In this document: in pieces, positions 6,671 through 11,045 of the stretch
Position numbering within the stretch: the first letter of the stretch is position 1
Layout of the letters: each line of letters begins with the position of its first letter
Assembly (NCBI GenBank): GCA_937903315.1
Contig: CALCZO010000049.1
Span: 1 to 11,045 of the forward strand
Reading direction: 5' to 3'
DNA: 11,045 nt
From: an uncultured Alphaproteobacteria bacterium
GTDB taxonomy: Bacteria > Pseudomonadota > Alphaproteobacteria > Rhizobiales > Beijerinckiaceae
Position numbers and translations under genes: made by a program
The notes under the pieces: model-generated
The model's input: the letters and a program-made list of their open reading frames with translations, nothing else
Told to the model about the DNA's origin: nothing
The model's database searches: none

Positions 6671-8792
6671 TGACGCCCCTGATGCGCTCAGCAAACGGCG
6701 CCAGCATGTCCAGCCCCTCGCGCAGCGCGGCAGTGGTCGTCGCCCCGCTGCGGCCGACCAGCACGATATCGTCGACAACCGCCGCCAGCGCATAAGCTGT
6801 GGCGTCCGTTCCGGCTACGCCGCCGTCGATGAACACCAGTTCGTAGGCCTGTGCCTGCCGGATCAGTCCAGCTTCAAGCTGTTGCGGGGTCGGACGAAGC
6901 GATGCTGCGACGCCGCCGGGCTGTGACTGCGGCAGGATGCGCACACCGGTCCGACCGTCGGCGAGCACGGCGTTCGACAATGTGCAGCGCTGCGTCACGA
7001 CATCGGCCAGACCGAAATCCGGCGCCACTTCGAGATGGCGGCTGAGACCGTTGCCGCTTGCGTCCGCGTCGATCATCAGCACGCGCCAGGTCGCCTGCGC
7101 GGCGGCAATGGCGACATTGAGCGCGATCTCCGTCGCCTCGGTCTTTCGGTCGAGGGTCAGGAACAGAACGGTTCGCGGCTGGTCCGGCAGCGCCTGCGCA
7201 GCGAACAGATCGGCGACGCGGCAGGCGTTGTTGGCAAAGCTCGAGCGTGGCGCATCCACAACATGGGGCGTCAGCCCGGTCTTGCTGCGGCCGGTTGAGG
7301 GATCGGAAAACTCGGCCAGGACGGGCAGGCCGCTGGCCTGCTGGAACTGCTTGCGGGTTCTGAGCGCGCTGTCGAACTGTTCGGCGAGCAAGGCCAGCAA
7401 CAGGCCGAGAAATCCGCCGGCGATGATCGAGCCGGAGACGATGATCGACCGGCCGGGGCCGGAGGGGTACTGCGCCGGCGTGGCCGCCGAAATGACGCGG
7501 GCATTGACCGTGGTCAGGTCTTCCTGCTCGTTGAGTTCGCGCGTCCGCTTGAGGAAGGAGTTGTAGATCGTCCGGCTGGCATCGGCCTGCCGTTCGAGTT
7601 CGCGCATCCGCACCATGGCGTCGCCGCTGTTGGACGACTGGTTGCGCACCTGTTCGAGACTGCGGCTGAGCGCATCCTCGGCCGCCTTGGCGCGCTCGAA
7701 ATCACCCTGCGCCGCGCGCGAGATGCGGGCGAGTTCCTGCTGGATCAATGCCCGCGCATCGCGCACCTGCGCGGTGATCGAGGTCAGTTCGGGGTGGCGA
7801 TCGCCGAGCCGCGTGCGCGCCTCCGCCTCAAGCCGGGAGGCTTCGGCATACTTCAGCCGGAGCTGGGAAATTACCGACGAATTGTTGGCATCGGGCAGTT
7901 CGCCGCGCTCGATCGCCGCAAGCGACAGCTTGCGGATGCTGTCGTATTTCGACCGCGCTTCCGAGGCGCGGGCGCGGGCCAGCACAAGCTGCGAATTGAG
8001 TTCCTGCAACTGCTGTTCGCCGATCAATTTGCCGTTTGCGGTCTGGAGATTGAACCGCGCCTTGTATTCCTCGACATCGCGTTCGGCCTTCTGCACGCGC
8101 TGGCCAAGCTCGTCGAGCCGGGCGGCGACGGACTGGGCTGCCGTGCGGGCGGTATCGGTTTCAACGCCCTTCTGCTGGGCGATGAAGATCTCGGCAAGCG
8201 CATTGGCCAGCTTGGCCGATTTCTTGGCATCATAGGTCCAGATCGAGGCTTCCACCACTGAGCTGCGGTCGGCGCGGCGAACGCCGATGCGCCGTTCGAG
8301 CGTCAGCAGCGCGCGCAGCCGGCGCCCCTCCTCGGTATGGACTGCCGGATCGCCGCCGGCTTTCACGGTGCCGATGAACTCGGAATCCTCGAACAGGCGT
8401 TCCCTGTCGACCAGCCGGGACAGGACATTGCGCGAGCGCAGTACGACAAGCGTGTTCTCGGCCAGCGTCTGGCCCGCCTCCGGCGATTGCTGGCGCAGCG
8501 GTACATCCGATCGGATGACCTGGATTTCGCGCGGGTCGACCAGAATCTGCACGGTGCTGGTGTATTGCGGTACCCGCAACAGCGCCATCGCCAGACCACC
8601 CATGGTCAGCAGCACGAGCGGGACGAGAATGTGCCATTTGCGGCGCATCAGTGCGGCAAACAGCGATCGGAAATCGATCGTCAGCGCCTCAGTGCCGGCC
8701 GGCCGGGTGACGACCGGCGCCGGATAGTGCGCCTGCATCGCCGGAACCGGCAGCGAGCGGCTGAACTGATCATGCTTGACCACGAATGTCAT
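6660..8792 (-). CDS. GumC/ExoP-like polysaccharide co-polymerase fused to degenerate BY-kinase domain
   Basis: A 710-residue inner-membrane protein of the Wzz/GumC/ExoP type, which sets chain length and couples polymerisation to export. Order: cytosolic N-tail; Wzz domain from about residue 37 with TM1 at 54-72; a long periplasmic coiled-coil (about 215-425) with a GNVR-like end; a Pro-rich ATPAQYPSGPGRS stretch; TM2 at 450-469; and a MinD/BY-kinase-like cytosolic domain (about 480-710). Walker A' (VLMIDAD, 571-577) and Walker B (LVFIDGG, 652-658) are recognisable. The P-loop is not: aligning the following ALNVA (557-561) with canonical GEGKST-x-ALNLA puts Ala553 at the catalytic lysine and removes the glycines. 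The protein ends GVITL without a tyrosine cluster. ATG 8792 has TGAGGG 7 nt upstream, containing the stop of the previous gene. Co-polymerase identity is strong; absence of kinase activity is inferred from the lost residues. Confidence 0.9.
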   Translation of the reverse strand: MTFVVKHDQFSRSLPVPAMQAHYPAPVVTRPAGTEALTIDFRSLFAALMRRKWHILVPLVLLTMGGLAMALLRVPQYTSTVQILVDPREIQVIRSDVPLRQQSPEAGQTLAENTLVVLRSRNVLSRLVDRERLFEDSEFIGTVKAGGDPAVHTEEGRRLRALLTLERRIGVRRADRSSVVEASIWTYDAKKSAKLANALAEIFIAQQKGVETDTARTAAQSVAARLDELGQRVQKAERDVEEYKARFNLQTANGKLIGEQQLQELNSQLVLARARASEARSKYDSIRKLSLAAIERGELPDANNSSVISQLRLKYAEASRLEAEARTRLGDRHPELTSITAQVRDARALIQQELARISRAAQGDFERAKAAEDALSRSLEQVRNQSSNSGDAMVRMRELERQADASRTIYNSFLKRTRELNEQEDLTTVNARVISAATPAQYPSGPGRSIIVSGSIIAGGFLGLLLALLAEQFDSALRTRKQFQQASGLPVLAEFSDPSTGRSKTGLTPHVVDAPRSSFANNACRVADLFAAQALPDQPRTVLFLTLDRKTEATEIALNVAIAAAQATWRVLMIDADASGNGLSRHLEVAPDFGLADVVTQRCTLSNAVLADGRTGVRILPQSQPGGVAASLRPTPQQLEAGLIRQAQAYELVFIDGGVAGTDATAYALAAVVDDIVLVGRSGATTTAALREGLDMLAPFAERIRGVITL

Positions 8793-8802
8793 CGCTCCGC
8801 CC

Positions 8803-10257
8803 TCACTGGTCCGTCGCCACGGCATCGGGCGCAAGATTCATCGCATTCTCGATCGCCGAGATATCGAGCCGCTGGTCGATGAACCGGCGCTTGGCGCGCG
8901 GGCTGGTCGGCAGCGCATCGACAAATTCATGCACGAGATCGATCCGTCCGCCCGACTTGCGGCGGCACAGGTCGATGAACGGGCCGACATCCGGTTCCGG
9001 CCCATCCTTGGGACGGACGATGCGGATCAGCGCCTTGCCGGGCACCTCCTGCGCGAACTGGAACTCGCGGATCGCGTCCATTTCGGTGCCGAACACCAGA
9101 AGCGCGAGGATCGGGATCAGCGATCCATCGTGCGAGACGAGGAATTCGTGGCCGCGCCGCGGCACGATCCGCTCGACCCTGAGCCGCCAGCCATTGGCCG
9201 CCGACGGCGCGTCGATGAGCGTCGCCTCGTCGCGGGTGTCGTAACGGATGAACGGCATCCCCTTGAACAGAAGGCCCGTGGTGACCAACCGGCCGCGCTG
9301 GCCGGGGCGGGTCACCGGACGGTCGTGGGCATCGAGCAGTTCGGTAAAGCCGTACAGCGGTTCAAAATCGTAGGTGTCGGGTTTGCCGGGCACCTCGACG
9401 GCGAAGGCGCATTTCTCGCTGAGCCCGAAGAACGGCACCAGTTCGGCATTCGGGAACGCCTGTTCGATCATCGCCCGGTAGTTGGGATAGAGCCGCTCGC
9501 CCATCAGCATCACGGCGCGGATCTGGGGCATCGGCCCGCGGCCTGAGCGCATCAGGAACGAGGCGAACATGCCGATCGCCGACGGATAGCCGTGCAGATA
9601 GACGATGCCGCTGTCGTCGATGGCACGGTGGATGCCGGTCATCACCTCGTCGGTCAGGTTGAAGATGGCAAAGCGCAGTTCGGCCAGCGCCTCGTCCCGC
9701 TCCATCGCCGCATCGAGCACCTCGACGCCGCGGAACACCGCGCGCCAGTCGCCTTCGCGGTAGCCAACGCGCGCCCAGGCATCGAAGACGAAGGCGTATT
9801 CGATCGGGCTGCGGTTGCGGTCGAGAAAGAACCGCACCGGCTTGCCCGAGGTGCCGCCGGTCGATCCGCTCGACAGCGTGGCGGAAGGCACTGTGCACAG
9901 CGCCTCGCGGTAGTCCGAGACAGCCTCGGGGGTCAGCAGCGGAATGCGCGACCACACGGCCGGATCGAGCACCGACGCCGGATCGAACCCCGTTCCGAAC
10001 ACGCCCGAAAGTTCTGCCCGGTAGCGGGCGCTTTTCTCGAAGGCCTCGCGGACGATGGCGATGCGTGCCGCGTCCTGCATCGCCTTGATCCGGGTGCTGT
10101 CGCCGCGCGTCGTGGCCAGCGTCCGGCGCCAGGCCCGGTAGGTGCCGCCATAGCGCAGCCCGGCGGGCAGGTGTTTCAGAACGGCACCGATCCGCGCCCG
10201 CGCCCCGAATGGCAGTTTGGCATAGGCACCACGGGCGACATCGAGAATCTGTGCCAT
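8803..10257 (-). CDS. Phenylacetate-CoA ligase/CapK-like adenylate-forming enzyme
   Basis: A 484-residue member of the ANL adenylate-forming superfamily, closest in appearance to the PaaK/CapK-like proteins found in capsule and exopolysaccharide loci. Such enzymes activate a carboxylic acid as an acyl-adenylate and often pass it to CoA. Motifs in order: P-loop A3 SSGSTGGTSGKP (129-140), YLHGYPSAI (220-228), MLMGERL (250-256), A5-like FFGLSEKC (276-283), A7-like FIRYDTRDEA (336-345) and a C-terminal A10-like LPTSPRAKRRF (449-459) retaining a lysine. No signal peptide or membrane segment is seen, so it is probably cytosolic. It is the first gene of the operon with the co-polymerase, 10 nt upstream of it, and a candidate sigma-54 promoter precedes it. 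ATG 10257 is the first in-frame start past that promoter. The substrate is unknown; an acyl or aminoacyl decoration of the repeat unit is a reasonable inference only. Confidence 0.85.
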   Translation of the reverse strand: MAQILDVARGAYAKLPFGARARIGAVLKHLPAGLRYGGTYRAWRRTLATTRGDSTRIKAMQDAARIAIVREAFEKSARYRAELSGVFGTGFDPASVLDPAVWSRIPLLTPEAVSDYREALCTVPSATLSSGSTGGTSGKPVRFFLDRNRSPIEYAFVFDAWARVGYREGDWRAVFRGVEVLDAAMERDEALAELRFAIFNLTDEVMTGIHRAIDDSGIVYLHGYPSAIGMFASFLMRSGRGPMPQIRAVMLMGERLYPNYRAMIEQAFPNAELVPFFGLSEKCAFAVEVPGKPDTYDFEPLYGFTELLDAHDRPVTRPGQRGRLVTTGLLFKGMPFIRYDTRDEATLIDAPSAANGWRLRVERIVPRRGHEFLVSHDGSLIPILALLVFGTEMDAIREFQFAQEVPGKALIRIVRPKDGPEPDVGPFIDLCRRKSGGRIDLVHEFVDALPTSPRAKRRFIDQRLDISAIENAMNLAPDAVATDQ

Positions 10258-10301
10258 TTTACTACGCTCACTCTCACTCGGACGATCTTCGCCGGATGTG
10301 G

Positions 10302-10317
10302 TGCAAGTCCGGTGCCG
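10302..10317 (-). promoter_or_regulatory. Candidate sigma-54 (RpoN) -24/-12 promoter for the CapK-like/co-polymerase operon
   Basis: The minus strand reads CGGCACCGGACTTGCA. GGCAC-N5-TTGCA matches the RpoN consensus with the required ten bases between GG and GC; only the first T of TGGCAC is replaced, by C. Transcription would start about 12 nt downstream of the GC, near 10291, giving a leader of about 34 nt before ATG 10257. The 14 bases GGCACCGGACTTGC, including the unconstrained spacer, are identical to the site upstream of the asnB-like gene. The + strand reading lacks the GG, so this copy is directional. Confidence 0.65.
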
Positions 10318-10402
10318 TCATCCTCTCATGCCGACCTGCAACGCTGTCTTAAGCCGGTTGGTCTTTAATAGCAGGGACAGGTTGTCAGTTGGTTGCCGCG
10401 TT

Positions 10403-10407
10403 GAGGG
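10403..10407 (+). promoter_or_regulatory. Shine-Dalgarno of the second GT4 gene
   Basis: GAGGG lies 6 nt before ATG 10414, a near-ideal ribosome binding site that fixes the start of a gene whose stop is outside the window. Confidence 0.65.
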
Positions 10408-10413
10408 TGCATC

Positions 10414-11045
10414 ATGGCCGGAACATCGCATGTCGAGACGCGCTTGCGCATTCTCTGCGTCACGCCGGTCGGGCCGGCCGGCATGGGCGGTATCGACCGG
10501 CTTTACTATTACATGCGCCAGCATCTGGCCGAGGCCGGCAGTGACACCGGCATCGACTGGTCGTATTTTGCGGCGCGCGGCCCGTCCGCGGGCTGGAAGT
10601 CGCTGCTGACCTTTCCGTTCCGCCTCATCGTCTTCATCTGGCTGATGATCACCGGCGGCCACGATGTCGTCCATGTCAACCATTCCACCGACGGCAGTGC
10701 GTTGCGCAAATGGGCGCTGGTGAGCCTTGCCAAGCTGTTCGGCAAGCGCGTCTCGACCCACTTCCACGGTCTGATCGAGGATCGGGTCCATGCCGCTAAT
10801 CCGTTGTGGCTCAGCGCCTTCCGCTCGATGTGCCGGCAATCGGACGGGATCGTCATCCTCGGCGATTTTTTTACCGGCGAGTTCCGTGACAAGCTCGGCA
10901 TCGATCCGGCCAAGCTGACGATCATCCACAACGGCATTCCCGATTTTGCCGCCGATCTGGCCGTTCCCAAGCCGGTCGAGGGCAAGCGGCTGATCCTGTT
11001 TGCCGGCGAGGTCGGGCCGCGCAAGGGGGCCGGCCTGCTGCTCGA
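10414..11045 (+). CDS. GT4-family glycosyltransferase (3'-truncated by window edge)
   Basis: The first 210 residues of a GT-B fold glycosyltransferase; the frame remains open to the window end. It begins MAGTSHVETRLRILCVTPVG, then the Gly-rich acceptor-domain loop GPAGMGGIDRLYYYMRQHL (about 20-38), VVHVNHSTDGSALRKW (85-100), STHFHGLIEDRV (113-124), VILGDFFTGEFRDKLGI (146-162) and IIHNGIPDF (168-176). The last visible bases encode LFAGEVGPRKGAGLLL, the start of the nucleotide-sugar domain in the usual 'G...RKG...LL' pattern. The E-x7-E signature would lie downstream and cannot be checked. No membrane anchor is evident, although residues 66-80 are hydrophobic. It is divergent from the CapK-like gene. 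Donor and acceptor are unknown. Confidence 0.87.
   Translation, partial: MAGTSHVETRLRILCVTPVGPAGMGGIDRLYYYMRQHLAEAGSDTGIDWSYFAARGPSAGWKSLLTFPFRLIVFIWLMITGGHDVVHVNHSTDGSALRKWALVSLAKLFGKRVSTHFHGLIEDRVHAANPLWLSAFRSMCRQSDGIVILGDFFTGEFRDKLGIDPAKLTIIHNGIPDFAADLAVPKPVEGKRLILFAGEVGPRKGAGLLL

Larger units (their letters stand above)
10258..10413. other. Divergent intergenic region between CapK-like gene and second GT4 gene
   Basis: This 156-bp gap is the second non-coding stretch. It carries a candidate sigma-54 promoter facing the CapK-like gene (10302-10317), an AT-richer patch near 10361-10371 and a strong Shine-Dalgarno for the + strand glycosyltransferase. Three GGTTG words occur at 10356, 10380 and 10391 without regular spacing. 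No clear sigma-70-type promoter, terminator or structured RNA could be supported. Confidence 0.65.

Noticed and set aside
10301..10317. The + strand GTGCAAGTCCGGTGCC as part of a cobalamin riboswitch.
   Set aside because: The resemblance is limited to a few bases; the conserved core and helices of that riboswitch are absent, and the opposite strand matches the RpoN consensus far better.
10358..10373. A + strand GG...GC pair upstream of the second GT4 gene as a further sigma-54 site.
   Set aside because: GG and GC are nine bases apart, not ten, and the flanking bases do not match the consensus.
10365..10388. A CTGACA / TATTAA pair on the minus strand and a TTTAAT box on + as sigma-70 promoters.
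   Set aside because: The minus-strand boxes are only 12 bp apart, against about 17 expected, and the + box has no -35 partner.

Overview
This is a GC-rich window (roughly two thirds G+C by eye) carved from an exopolysaccharide/capsule biosynthesis locus, most likely of an alphaproteobacterium. That assignment rests on codon usage, compact gene packing and the general look of the proteins, so it is moderately supported at class level and unsupported below it. No tRNA, rRNA, CRISPR, insertion sequence or phage gene is visible. Almost the whole window is coding; the only two gaps above 100 bp are the divergent regions 4468-4732 and 10258-10413.

Layout, left to right: (1) the 3' part of a Wzx-type lipid-linked oligosaccharide flippase on + (2-811). 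(2) A three-gene minus-strand operon, in transcription order an asparagine synthase-type amidotransferase (4467-2680), a WecG/TagA/CpsF (GT26) glycosyltransferase (2672-1914) and a GT4 glycosyltransferase (1910-789). (3) A heparinase II/III-family polysaccharide lyase-like gene on + (4733-6670), divergent from the amidotransferase. (4) A two-gene minus-strand operon: a phenylacetate-CoA ligase/CapK-like adenylate-forming enzyme (10257-8803), then a GumC/ExoP-like polysaccharide co-polymerase fused to a degenerate BY-kinase domain (8792-6660). (5) The 5' part of a second GT4 glycosyltransferase on + (10414 to beyond the window end).

The parts fit one pathway. Cytosolic glycosyltransferases build a lipid-linked repeat unit. 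The AsnB-like and CapK-like enzymes may decorate it or supply an amide/acyl group. The flippase moves it across the inner membrane, the co-polymerase governs chain length and export, and the lyase-like enzyme trims or recycles polymer.

The most notable observation is regulatory. Each of the two intergenic gaps carries, facing the minus-strand operon, the same 14 bases (GGCACCGGACTTGC) in the exact -24/-12 geometry of a sigma-54 (RpoN) promoter. One copy lies about 80 bp upstream of the amidotransferase start and the other about 45 bp upstream of the CapK-like start. This predicts that both minus-strand operons form one RpoN-dependent regulon needing an enhancer-binding activator. RpoN/PrsK-PrsR control of polysaccharide and PEP-CTERM/exosortase loci is known in other proteobacteria, but no exosortase is visible here. 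A second notable point is that the co-polymerase's kinase domain has lost its Walker A lysine and its C-terminal tyrosine cluster, so it is probably a pseudokinase.
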